Shown: positions 36,092 through 44,090 of the stretch, piece by piece
Layout of the letters: each line of letters begins with the position of its first letter
How positions within the stretch are numbered: the first letter of the stretch is position 1
Assembly: GCF_003149475.2 (NCBI RefSeq)
Contig: NZ_QFWV02000002.1
Location: 353,539-401,312 of the forward strand
Source: Oceaniradius stylonematis
GTDB taxonomy: Bacteria; Pseudomonadota; Alphaproteobacteria; Rhizobiales; Rhizobiaceae
Direction of reading: 5' to 3'
Length of the DNA: 47,774 nt
Made by a program: the position numbers and the translations under genes
Notes under the pieces: model-generated
Databases searched by the model: none
What the model was told of the DNA's origin: nothing
What the model saw: only the letters and a program-made list of their open reading frames with translations

Positions 36092-36280
36092 TTACTCCGG
36101 AAAATGGCTGACGATGATGAACATCACCGTGCCGATCAGCGTCACGATGAACGAATAGGTGAAGAAGCCGATTGCAAAGGGCTGCATCAGCATCAGAACG
36201 CCGAGCGCGATCAGGATCGTCGCCACCATCTCCCATGGCCCCCGGCGAAAACGGGCCAGACCGGTGAAAAAGCCGTTCAT
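36092..36280 (-). CDS. DUF2160-family small membrane protein (GlpU-like)
   Basis: 62 residues, almost entirely two membrane helices (about 17-35, MVATILIALGVLMLMQPFA, and 38-57, FFTYSFIVTLIGTVMFIIVS), after a short NGFFTGLARFRRGPWE start. Its ATG overlaps the permease stop by 4 bp (ATGA). From memory, this short DUF2160 protein accompanies the glycerol/polyol ABC transporter of rhizobia (glpU in the glpSTPQUV system). Its role there is unknown. It is a good marker of that transporter class. Confidence 0.82.
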   Translation of the reverse strand: MNGFFTGLARFRRGPWEMVATILIALGVLMLMQPFAIGFFTYSFIVTLIGTVMFIIVSHFPE

Positions 36281-37215
36281 TTGCGCACCGCGCCGAAGGT
36301 GATGCCGCGCAACAGATGCTTGCGCAGGGCGACGGTGAAGATCATCACGGGCAAGAGGAACAAGGTCGCGCCTGCGGCCACCGCCGGCCAGTCCTGCCCG
36401 CCCACGCCGATGATCGTCGGGATGAATGGCGGCGCGGTCTGCGCGGTGCCCGAGGTCAGCAGCACGGCGAACGCGTATTCGTTCCATGAAAAGATCAGGC
36501 AGAAGATCGCCGTCGCCACGATCCCGGTCGTCGCCTGCGGCAGCACCACCTTGTAGAAGGCCTGAAAGCGCGTGTAGCCGTCGATCAGCGCCGCTTCCTC
36601 ATATTCGCGCGGGATCTCGTCGATGAACCCCTTCAGCAGCCAGACCGCCAGCGAAATGTTGACCGCCGTATAGAGCAGGATCATGCCCAGATGGGTGTCC
36701 GACAGGCCAAGCTGGCGGTACATCAGGAAGATCGGGATCGCCACCGCGATCGGCGGCATCATCCGCGTCGACAGGATGAAGAACAGAAGATCGTCCTTCA
36801 GCGGTATCCGAAAGCGCGAAAAGGCGTAAGCCGCCAGAACGCCCAGAAAGATGCTCAGGAACGTCGAGCCGAAGCCGATGATGATCGAGTTGAGGAACCG
36901 TTCGCCATAGCGCGACGGGCCGACGATCACCATGTCGTACTGCCGGACGATCTCCTCGTACCAGGTCTGCGGCGGATTTGCGGCCAGATAGTCTTCGGTC
37001 TGGCGCGTGCGCGTGGTGAAGAGGTTCACATAGCCTTCCAGCGTCGGCTCGAAGAGCACCTTGGGCGGGTAGGAGATCGCGTCCGCCGGGCTCTTGAAGC
37101 CGGTGGCGACGATCCAGACGAGCGGGACCATCGTGATCAGCGCATAGGCGATGACCAGCGTGCCGGCGATCCATTTCTGCCGGCCCGACGGCTCGTTGAC
37201 CGAATAGGCGCTCAT
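36277..37215 (-). CDS. Sugar/polyol ABC transporter permease (MalG-like)
   Basis: 312 residues with about six membrane helices and a longer periplasmic loop after the first (about 45-105). The cytoplasmic EAA loop is well conserved: EYEEAALIDGYTRFQAFYKV (VLP follows). It docks onto the ATPases. Coupled at both ends: its ATG overlaps the upstream permease stop by 4 bp, and its stop overlaps the DUF2160 start by 4 bp. Confidence 0.92.
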   Translation of the reverse strand: MSAYSVNEPSGRQKWIAGTLVIAYALITMVPLVWIVATGFKSPADAISYPPKVLFEPTLEGYVNLFTTRTRQTEDYLAANPPQTWYEEIVRQYDMVIVGPSRYGERFLNSIIIGFGSTFLSIFLGVLAAYAFSRFRIPLKDDLLFFILSTRMMPPIAVAIPIFLMYRQLGLSDTHLGMILLYTAVNISLAVWLLKGFIDEIPREYEEAALIDGYTRFQAFYKVVLPQATTGIVATAIFCLIFSWNEYAFAVLLTSGTAQTAPPFIPTIIGVGGQDWPAVAAGATLFLLPVMIFTVALRKHLLRGITFGAVRK

Positions 37216-38159
37216 CGTTCCTTCACCTTGTTGAGGGCCTTCACATAGATCGAGGCCAGGCCGAACACGGTCACGAACAGGATGATGGCATAGGCCGACG
37301 AATAGCCGGTGCGCCATTTCTCGAACGCTTCGCGCTTGAGATTGATCGAGGCCAGTTCGGTGATGCTGCCCGGCCCGCCGCCGGTCAGTTGCACGACCAG
37401 GTCGAACATCTTGAAGTTCTCGATGCCGCGGAACAGCACCGCCAGCATCAGGAACGGCAGCACCATCGGCACGGTGATCGTCCAGAACTGGCGCCATTTC
37501 GACGCCCGGTCGATCTCGGCGGCCTCGTAGATATAGTCGGGGATGGATCTTAGGCCGGCCAGGCAGATCAGCATGACGAACGGCGTCCACATCCAGGTGT
37601 CGACGATGACGATCGCCCAGGGCGCCAGCGTCACCGAACCGATCATCTCGAACGAGGACGGGTCGGCGCCAATGAAGAAGGCGACGATGTAATTGAAAAG
37701 TCCGATTTGCGGCTGGTAGAGGAAGGTCCAGAAATTGCCGACAACCGCCGGCGACAGCATCATCGGCAGCACGATGATCGTTGTCCAAAGATCGTTGCCG
37801 CGGAATTTCTTGTTGATCAGATAGGCCAGCGCAAAGCCGATCAGCACCTGGAAGAAGATCGTCCAGAACAGGAAGTGCGCCGTCGCCTGCATGTTCAGCC
37901 AGATGTCGCTGTCGGTCAGGATGCGCTCATAATTGCGCAGCCCCACCCATTCGACCTCGCGGTTCGGCCGGTTGGCGCGGAAATTGGTGAACGACAGATA
38001 GATCGTCCAGATCAGCGGGAAGATGTTGATCGCCAGGAGCAGGAAGATCGTCGGGCCGACGAACAGCCACGCGATCGCCCGGTCCGACAGGCCGCGCACC
38101 TTGCGTGCGACCCGGGCCGGCGTGCGCTGGGCGATTTTGTCGATGGCGGTGTCCGTCAT
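37212..38159 (-). CDS. Sugar/polyol ABC transporter permease (MalF-like)
   Basis: 315 residues, about six membrane helices. The first lies at about residues 29-53 after a basic cytoplasmic N-terminus. The EAA loop reads YEAAEIDRASKWRQFW, with Arg where many MalF-type proteins have Gly (EIDGAS). It starts 100 bp after the binding-protein gene, with a strong stem-loop between them, and overlaps the second permease by 4 bp. Together with that protein it forms the membrane channel. Confidence 0.92.
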   Translation of the reverse strand: MTDTAIDKIAQRTPARVARKVRGLSDRAIAWLFVGPTIFLLLAINIFPLIWTIYLSFTNFRANRPNREVEWVGLRNYERILTDSDIWLNMQATAHFLFWTIFFQVLIGFALAYLINKKFRGNDLWTTIIVLPMMLSPAVVGNFWTFLYQPQIGLFNYIVAFFIGADPSSFEMIGSVTLAPWAIVIVDTWMWTPFVMLICLAGLRSIPDYIYEAAEIDRASKWRQFWTITVPMVLPFLMLAVLFRGIENFKMFDLVVQLTGGGPGSITELASINLKREAFEKWRTGYSSAYAIILFVTVFGLASIYVKALNKVKER

Positions 38160-38224
38160 GCGGCCACAAGCCTCCCGCTCGTGCCATGGGCACGATCATG
38201 AATGCAAAATTTCCAAGGGGCAAC

Positions 38225-38248
38225 GCCCCGGCCGAAACCGGCCGGGGC
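38225..38248. other. Intercistronic stem-loop after binding-protein gene
   Basis: Perfect 10-bp stem GCCCCGGCCG / CGGCCGGGGC with a 4-nt loop, between the binding-protein stop (38260) and the permease start (38159). No U-tract follows on the minus strand. Such hairpins commonly stabilise the upstream binding-protein message or partially terminate, giving more binding protein than permease; that role is inferred. Confidence 0.6.
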
Positions 38249-38259
38249 GCCGATCGGTA

Positions 38260-39579
38260 TCAGAGCTTGCCTTCGTCCTCGAAGACCTCGGTCCAGTCCT
38301 CGATCAGCTTGTCGAGGGCTTCCTGGGCCGTGCCCTGATCGGCAACGATGTAGTCGTGCAGGCGCTTCTGCATGGCCAGCAGCAGTTCGGCATAAGCCGG
38401 CTCCTGCCAAAAGTCCTGAACGCCGTCCATGGCGACCAGGAAATCGCCGGCGAACGGCGCGCTCTCTTCAAAGCCATCGCCCTGCAGCACCGAATTGTGG
38501 GCCGAATAGCCGCCCAGCTCCCACCATTTGGCCTGCACCTCGGGCTGTGCGAACCACTTGATGTATTCGAGCGCCGCATCCTGCTTGTCCGAATAGGCGA
38601 CAACCGAGATGCCCTGCCCGCCCAGCGTCGAGGCGGCCACGTTCTGCGGCGGGTTGACGAAGAAGTCGATCTTGTCGCCGCCCGTGTTCGGATCCGCATA
38701 AAGGCCGGGGAAGAAGGCGAACCAGTTCATCGCCATCGCCACCTGACCTGACTTGAAGGCGTCGAGCGACTGCTCCATGTAGGCGTCCGTATATCCGGGC
38801 GGCGTACAGCACTCGTAGAGCTCCTTGTAGAACTCAAGCGCCTCGACCGCTTCGGGCGAATTCACCGCGCCCGCCATGTCGTAGCTGCCGGGCTCGTTCT
38901 CGTACTTGAAGCCCCAGGCGTAAAGCGCGCCGGTGGCGCCCATGGTGATGCCTTCCGACCCGCGCTCGGTGAAGATGGAAACACCGTAGCGGGTCTGGCC
39001 ATCGATCTCGCGCTCCTGGAAGAACTTGGCGATCTGCATGAGCTCCATCTGCGACTGCGGCTCACGCAACTCCTGGCCGGTCTCTTCCATATAGGCCGCG
39101 CGGATGTCCTCGTTCTCGAACCAGTCCTTGCGGTAGAACCAGCCGTTCGCATCGCCCATCGCCGGCAGCGCGTAATAGTTCGGCGAACCCTTCGGCCAGG
39201 TCGAATAGGCATAGACGGTCGCCGGGGCGAAATCGTCCATCGAGATGCCTTCGGCATCGAAGAAGTCGTTGAGCTTGACGTAATGGCCGTTCTCGGCGCC
39301 GCCGCCGATCCACTGGCTGTCGCCGATCAGAAGGTCACACAGCTTGCCGCCCGAATTGAGCTCGTTGAGCATGCGGTCGGCGAAGTTCGGCCACGGCACG
39401 AACTCGAAATTCATGGTGTGACCGCTCTCGGCCTCGAACTCCTTGGACAGTTCCACCAGCGCGTTGGCCGGGTCCCATGCCGCCCAGCACAGGGTCAATT
39501 CTTCGGCCTGGGCCGCGTTGGCCCCCATGAGGCCGGCGGTCGACATGGCGGTTGCCATCAACAATGCACGTTTGATCAT
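38260..39579 (-). CDS. ABC transporter extracellular substrate-binding protein
   Basis: 439 residues preceded by GGGAGGAAATCG directly before the ATG. Signal peptide MIKRALLMATAMSTAGLMGA-NAAQA, cut before EEL. The mature protein is a family 1 (MalE-like) binding protein: LTLCWAAWDPANALVELSK, then DLLIGDSQWIGGGAENGHYV, and KWFAQPEVQAKWWELGGYSA near the C-terminus. Aromatic residues (Trp, Tyr, Phe) are frequent, as in polyol and sugar binders. The wrap-up of this protein with DUF2160 and two ATPases resembles GlpV of the rhizobial glycerol system, but the ligand here is unproven. Promoter and operator lie at 39662-39690. Confidence 0.9.
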   Translation of the reverse strand: MIKRALLMATAMSTAGLMGANAAQAEELTLCWAAWDPANALVELSKEFEAESGHTMNFEFVPWPNFADRMLNELNSGGKLCDLLIGDSQWIGGGAENGHYVKLNDFFDAEGISMDDFAPATVYAYSTWPKGSPNYYALPAMGDANGWFYRKDWFENEDIRAAYMEETGQELREPQSQMELMQIAKFFQEREIDGQTRYGVSIFTERGSEGITMGATGALYAWGFKYENEPGSYDMAGAVNSPEAVEALEFYKELYECCTPPGYTDAYMEQSLDAFKSGQVAMAMNWFAFFPGLYADPNTGGDKIDFFVNPPQNVAASTLGGQGISVVAYSDKQDAALEYIKWFAQPEVQAKWWELGGYSAHNSVLQGDGFEESAPFAGDFLVAMDGVQDFWQEPAYAELLLAMQKRLHDYIVADQGTAQEALDKLIEDWTEVFEDEGKL

Positions 39580-39661
39580 CGATTTCCTCCCTGATGAAGC
39601 GGACTGCGGCGGCTGAACGCGAACCGGACGGGCCCTCCCAAGCGCCGAACTTCGACCAAAA

Positions 39662-39690
39662 GCCTAAATGAGGTACGCACCTCATGTCGA
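39662..39690 (-). promoter_or_regulatory. Promoter and LacI-type operator of the transporter operon
   Basis: Perfect inverted repeat ATGAGGT-ACGC-ACCTCAT (39668-39685). On the minus strand it fills the 17-bp spacer between -35 TCGACA (39690-39685) and a weak -10 TTAGGC (39667-39662), the classic repressor position. The left arm and spacer (ATGAGGTACG) recur in the lacI promoter at 43963-43972. Confidence 0.7.
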
Positions 39691-39743
39691 GTCCCAATTT
39701 GCCCCGGCGACAAAAAAGATCGCAGCCGGCAGGTTCGTCGCGA

Positions 39744-40919
39744 TCAGATGGCAAGCCGCGTCCAGGCCGCGTCGCGTTTGGACGAACGCACGCACGCATC
39801 GACGAAGGCAACGCCGATCAGCCCGTCATGCGCGGTCGGATAGACCACATCGTCGGGCACCGGTTCGCCGGCGCTCACGGCGCGGATCGCCGCCGCCGCC
39901 TCGGTGTAGATGTTGGCAAAGCCTTCAAGATAGCCTTCGGGATGGCCCGGCGGCACACGGCTCATCCGGCCCGCAGCTTCCCCGGCCCCGGCGCCATTGC
40001 GCGTGATGAGGCGCTTGGGCTCACCGAGCGGCGTGAACCAGAGATAGTTGGGGTCCTCCTGCCGCCATTCGAGCCCGCCCTTGTCGCCATAGACCCGCAG
40101 CTTGAGGGCGTTTTCGTTACCCGGCGCCACCTGGCTCGACCACAGCATGCCCTTGGCGCCTCCGGCAAACCGCAACAGCACATGGGCATTGTCGTCCACG
40201 CGCCTGCCTTCGACGAACGTGTCGAGATCGGCGGCCAACGCCTCCACCTGAAGCCCCGTGACGAACTGCGCCAGATTGAGCGCATGGGTGCCGATGTCGC
40301 CGGTCGACCCGCCCGCGCCCGACCGCGCGGGATCGGTGCGCCAGGCCGCCTGCTTCATGCCTGTAGCCTCGAGCGGTTCGGTCAGCCAGTCCTGCGGATA
40401 CTCCGCCTGTACAAGCCGGATGCGGCCGATTTCGCCATTGGCGATCATCTCGCGCGCCTGCCGGATCATCGGATAGCCGGTGTAATTGTGCGTCAGGATG
40501 AACAGCGCGTCCGAACTCTCGGCCAGCTTCACCAGCCGCTTGGCGTCCGGCAGGGTCGAGGTGAGCGGCTTGTCGCAGATGACATGGATGCCGCGCTTGA
40601 GGAACTCGCGCGCCACCGGATAGTGCATGTGGTTCGGTGTGACGATGGCAACCGCATCGATGCCGGTCTTCAGCCGCGCCTCGCGCTTTGCCATCTCGGT
40701 GAAGTCGCCATAGATGCGGTCGTCCGGCAGGCCGAGATCGCGGCCCGATGCCTTCGATTTTTCCGCCGTCGAACTGAACGCGCCGGCAACGAGCTGATAG
40801 TGGCCGTCGATCCGGCTGGCGATCCGGTGCACCGCGCCGATGAACGCGTCGCGCCCGCCGCCGACCATGCCCAGCCGGATCGGCCGTCCCGCAATGTCGT
40901 TCCTGCCTTCTATTGCCAT
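39744..40919 (-). CDS. Gfo/Idh/MocA-family sugar dehydrogenase
   Basis: 391 residues with GGGGAGGAAGAA directly before the ATG at 40917-40919. N-terminal Rossmann fold (LGMVGGGRDAFIGAVHRIA), AIVTPNHMHYPVAREF, and CDKPL in place of the EKP motif, then the C-terminal beta-sheet substrate domain with GDIGTHALNLAQFV (catalytic His region). The family oxidises or reduces sugars and inositols with NAD(P), including 3-keto-sugar formation. Last gene of the lacI operon, 11 bp after the second TIM-barrel gene. Confidence 0.9.
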   Translation of the reverse strand: MAIEGRNDIAGRPIRLGMVGGGRDAFIGAVHRIASRIDGHYQLVAGAFSSTAEKSKASGRDLGLPDDRIYGDFTEMAKREARLKTGIDAVAIVTPNHMHYPVAREFLKRGIHVICDKPLTSTLPDAKRLVKLAESSDALFILTHNYTGYPMIRQAREMIANGEIGRIRLVQAEYPQDWLTEPLEATGMKQAAWRTDPARSGAGGSTGDIGTHALNLAQFVTGLQVEALAADLDTFVEGRRVDDNAHVLLRFAGGAKGMLWSSQVAPGNENALKLRVYGDKGGLEWRQEDPNYLWFTPLGEPKRLITRNGAGAGEAAGRMSRVPPGHPEGYLEGFANIYTEAAAAIRAVSAGEPVPDDVVYPTAHDGLIGVAFVDACVRSSKRDAAWTRLAI

Positions 40920-40930
40920 TTCTTCCTCCC

Positions 40931-41791
40931 CTATGCGTGGGCTTCTGACGCCATCCAGCCACCCCTGACAAGCGCGATCGCTTCGGTGAAGACCTGCGCT
41001 TCGCTGTCGAACAGCGGGCGCCAGACCTTGGTCGCCGCGGCGATGTCGGGCAGCGCATGGCCGAACGCCTCGACCGTCAGCCAGCCGTCGTAACCGGCCC
41101 GTCGCAGGGCATCGAACGTCGCCTGGAAATCGATATGCCCCCGGCCCGGTGTGCCGCGATCGTTCTCGGAAATATGGACATGGGCCATCTGCCCGGCCGT
41201 CTCCGCGATGACACCGGCCGGGTCCTTTTCCTCGATGTTGGCGTGGAACGTGTCGTAGAGATAGCCGTAATTGTCCGACCCGACGGCCCGGGCCAGCGCC
41301 GCCGCCCGCTCCGCCGTATTCAGCGCGTAGCACTCAAACCGGTTCAGCGGCTCAACTGCGATCGTCAGGCCCGAGCCGGCGGCATGGGCCGCCATTTCGG
41401 TGTGTGCCGCAACGATGCGATCCCACTCGGCATCCGTCGGTCCCGATCCGCTGAAGACGCCCAGCGGCTGGTAGAACGGACCGCACAGAACCTCGGCGCC
41501 AAGCGCGGCCGAACAGTCGACCAGCCATTTCAGATAGTCGACCCCGGCCCGACGGCATGCACGATCTCCGCTGATCGGATTGCGCGCCTCGTCCTGCACG
41601 ATGGCGACCGCTGTGCGGTCGAGCCCCAGACCATCCAGCCGGGACCCCAGGGCGGCGTAATGCGCCTCGTCGCCCTCGAACACCGGCACCTCGACCCCGT
41701 CATAGCCGGCCGCCTTGAGCTGCTCGAGCACGACCGTGTCCGCATCGGTGACGTGGGTCGTCCAGAGCAGCAGGTTGAAGCCGATCTTCAT
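40931..41791 (-). CDS. Xylose-isomerase-like TIM-barrel epimerase (D-tagatose/D-psicose 3-epimerase-like)
   Basis: 286 residues. Metal and catalytic residues of the ketose 3-epimerase group can be placed: Glu in AVEPLNRFECYALNT, Asp and His in YLYDTFHANIEE, His in HVHISENDRGTPGRGHIDF, and Glu in LTVEAFG. The LNRFE...LNT and DTFHANIEE stretches resemble Agrobacterium D-psicose 3-epimerase. It may epimerise or isomerise a free or oxidised sugar. The ATG overlaps the preceding gene's stop by 4 bp (ATGA), implying coupled translation. Confidence 0.85.
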   Translation of the reverse strand: MKIGFNLLLWTTHVTDADTVVLEQLKAAGYDGVEVPVFEGDEAHYAALGSRLDGLGLDRTAVAIVQDEARNPISGDRACRRAGVDYLKWLVDCSAALGAEVLCGPFYQPLGVFSGSGPTDAEWDRIVAAHTEMAAHAAGSGLTIAVEPLNRFECYALNTAERAAALARAVGSDNYGYLYDTFHANIEEKDPAGVIAETAGQMAHVHISENDRGTPGRGHIDFQATFDALRRAGYDGWLTVEAFGHALPDIAAATKVWRPLFDSEAQVFTEAIALVRGGWMASEAHA

Positions 41792-42846
41792 CGGTCGATG
41801 CCCAGCATCTTGCGGTTTGCGGCATCGTCCGTGCCGGCGCCGGCAAAATCGTCGAATGCATGCTCGGTCACGCGGATGATATGCGCATCGACGAAGGCCG
41901 CGCCCTCGCGCGCGCCGTCCTCGGGATGCTTGAGCGCGCATTCCCACTCGACGACGGCCCAGCCGTCGAAGTCGTATTGGGTCAGCTTGGAGAAGACCGC
42001 GCCGAAATCGACCTGCCCGTCGCCCAGCGAGCGGAACCGCCCTGCCCGATCCACCCAGGACTGGTAGCCGCCATAGACCCCTTGCCGACCGGTCGGGTTC
42101 AGTTCCGCGTCCTTGACGTGGAACATTTTGATGCGGTCGTGGTAGATGTCGATATTGTCGAGATAGTCGAGCGCCTGCAGCACATAGTGGCTCGGATCGT
42201 AGAGCATGTTGCAGCGCGCGTGGCCGCCGAGGCGCTCCAGGAACATCTCGAAGGTGATGCCGTCGTGCAAATCCTCGCCCGGATGGATTTCGTAACACAC
42301 ATCGACGCCGTTTTCCTCGGCATGGTCGAGGATCGGGCGCCACCGCGCGGCCAGCTCGTCAAAGGCCGCTTCCACCAGTCCTGCCGGCCGTTGCGGCCAG
42401 GGATAGACATAGGGCCAGGCGAGCGCTCCCGAAAAGGTCACGTGAGCGCCGATACCCATGTTCCGCGAGGCGGTGATCGCCTTCATGACCTGGTCGACCG
42501 CCCATTCCTGGCGCGCCTTGGGGTTGCCGTGCACGGATGGGTCGGCGAACCCGTCAAACGCGGCGTCATAGGCCGGATGAACCGCGACGAGCTGGCCCTG
42601 CAGATGTGTCGACAGTTCGGTGACCTCGACGCCGTTCTCCGCCCCCTTGCCCTTGAACTCGTCGCAATAATCCTTGCTTCCGGCCGCTTTTGCGAGGTCG
42701 AAAAGGCGCCCGTCCCAGCTCGGCACCTGCACACCCTTGTAGCCGCAATCGGCGGCCCATTTGGTGATCGCGTCCCATGAGTTGAACGGCGCCTCGTCGC
42801 CGGCGAACTGTGCCAGGAACAGCGCCGGGCCCTTGATGGTCTTCAT
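41788..42846 (-). CDS. Larger xylose-isomerase-like TIM-barrel protein (sugar phosphate isomerase/epimerase family)
   Basis: 352 residues from the ATG at 42844-42846 with GGGAGGAG 6 bp upstream. Divalent-metal residues are visible in CYEIHPGEDLHDG (Glu), MLYDPSHYVLQ (Asp, His), KMFHVKDAELNP (His) and AVVEWECALKHP (Glu). Longer than the second TIM-barrel, with a substantial N-terminal part (GPALFLAQFAGDEAPFNSWD). Related proteins include IolE-like dehydratases, 3-keto-glycoside-processing enzymes and 3-oxo-isoapionate decarboxylase, so the reaction is open. It lies 54 bp after lacI. Confidence 0.85.
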   Translation of the reverse strand: MKTIKGPALFLAQFAGDEAPFNSWDAITKWAADCGYKGVQVPSWDGRLFDLAKAAGSKDYCDEFKGKGAENGVEVTELSTHLQGQLVAVHPAYDAAFDGFADPSVHGNPKARQEWAVDQVMKAITASRNMGIGAHVTFSGALAWPYVYPWPQRPAGLVEAAFDELAARWRPILDHAEENGVDVCYEIHPGEDLHDGITFEMFLERLGGHARCNMLYDPSHYVLQALDYLDNIDIYHDRIKMFHVKDAELNPTGRQGVYGGYQSWVDRAGRFRSLGDGQVDFGAVFSKLTQYDFDGWAVVEWECALKHPEDGAREGAAFVDAHIIRVTEHAFDDFAGAGTDDAANRKMLGIDR

Positions 42847-42900
42847 GGTCTCTCCTCCCAATCGGTGAATCAAACAGGGCGCAAAGCGCAGCACCCGGCT

Positions 42901-43929
42901 TCAGGGCAAATTCTCCCTGAGAAAGATCTCGGTGCGGATGCGCTCCTGCGACGGGATCGTCTCCATCCCGTCCACATCCGCCTTCAGGACGCGCAGCGCC
43001 GATCGCACGATGTGACCCGGATTTTGTGCGATCACCGCATCGAACGTCCCGTCTGTCAGGGCCGCGCGCGTGCAGTCCGTCAATTCGTGGGCGATGACGG
43101 TGACGCGGTCGCTGGCACCGGCCGCGTTGAGAGCCTGCACCAGACCGTGATTGCCGGCGCCGGCCGAATAGACGCCGCCAATGCCGGGGTGTTTGGACAA
43201 AAGCCGCGTAACCTGCGCGGTCACAAGATCGCCCCGGTCGTGGCATTCGAGCGTCGGCATCACATGCAGATGGCCGAAGCGTTCCGCCATGACCTGATCG
43301 AAGCCCAGCCGCCGCTCGGCATGGTCGCGCGCGCTCATCGAGCCGGCGATCACCAGCACCGATGCCGGCGCAACCGGCAGGAAGCGGCCGAGCAATGTTG
43401 CGGCGGTGCGCCCTGCGGCGACGTTGTTGATCCCGACGAAGTGCCCGCAGCCGGCCGTCGGCAGGTCGGCGACCACCGGCACGACGCTGGTGCCGGCCGC
43501 CATCACACGCCGCACCGCATCGCGCACGCGCGGCGTCTCCGGCGCCATCAGGGCAAGGCCGTCCGGCGGTGCCTTGGCGAGAGCCCCCATCATGTCGGCA
43601 AGCGCATGGGTATCGTCGGCCGGATAGGTGCGAACGGCGATACGCATCCGCTCCATGGCAGTCATCGCCGCGCTTTCGGAGATCGCGGCCCGCAATTCGG
43701 ACAGAAACTCCGTCGGCGCATCAGGCAGGATGCAGGTGAAGTCATAGGTGCGCTGGCGGGCTAGGTTCGCTGCCGCCACGTCGCGCACATAGCCGAGCTG
43801 TTCGATCGCGTCGTTGACCCGCGAAATCGTCTTTGCGCGCACACCGGGGCGCTTGTTGAGCACGCGATCCACCGTCGCAAGGCTCACGCCTGCCGTCTGC
43901 GCGATGTCGTGGACTGTCGGTCGCGACAT
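42901..43929 (-). CDS. LacI-family transcriptional regulator
   Basis: 342 residues. N-terminal helix-turn-helix and hinge TVHDIAQTAGVSLATVDRVL, NKRPGVRAKTISRV, IEQLGYVRDVAAANLA, then a periplasmic-binding-protein-like effector domain (about 62-342). The ligand is expected to be a sugar or polyol. It is the first gene of the operon continuing with the two TIM-barrel enzymes and the dehydrogenase, and is divergent from fumarase. Its own promoter contains the operator half-site that recurs at the transporter promoter, so autoregulation and control of both operons is inferred. Confidence 0.93.
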   Translation of the reverse strand: MSRPTVHDIAQTAGVSLATVDRVLNKRPGVRAKTISRVNDAIEQLGYVRDVAAANLARQRTYDFTCILPDAPTEFLSELRAAISESAAMTAMERMRIAVRTYPADDTHALADMMGALAKAPPDGLALMAPETPRVRDAVRRVMAAGTSVVPVVADLPTAGCGHFVGINNVAAGRTAATLLGRFLPVAPASVLVIAGSMSARDHAERRLGFDQVMAERFGHLHVMPTLECHDRGDLVTAQVTRLLSKHPGIGGVYSAGAGNHGLVQALNAAGASDRVTVIAHELTDCTRAALTDGTFDAVIAQNPGHIVRSALRVLKADVDGMETIPSQERIRTEIFLRENLP

Positions 43930-43960
43930 GCGCCGCTGGCTCCCTCACCGTTTTCGATCT

Positions 43961-43989
43961 TTATGAGGTACGTCCATCGGCGGCGTCAA
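43961..43989 (-). promoter_or_regulatory. lacI-operon promoter with operator half-site
   Basis: On the minus strand: -35 TTGACG (43989-43984), 17 bp, -10 TCATAA (43966-43961). ATGAGGTACGT (43963-43973) covers the -10 and the spacer and matches the left half of the transporter operator (39668-39677) at ten consecutive positions. The right half is degenerate. The start site would be about 25 nt before the ATG at 43929. Confidence 0.68.
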
Positions 43990-44090
43990 TGCGCGCCGCA
44001 ATATCGCTGCCGAACAACGGATTGGGCCAAAGCCTCGATTGCGCTTTGCCTCCCGTTCGTTAGAAGCGTCCCAAAAGACCGGAGCCCCCC

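Noticed and set aside
39691-39743. T6 run after the dehydrogenase stop (minus strand) as a strong terminator
   Set aside because: No stem longer than about 4 bp could be formed just before it.
42901-42920. Inverted repeat TCAGGG / CCCTGA across the lacI stop codon, as a possible attenuator
   Set aside because: Only 6-bp arms in coding DNA with no U-tract; chance is likely.
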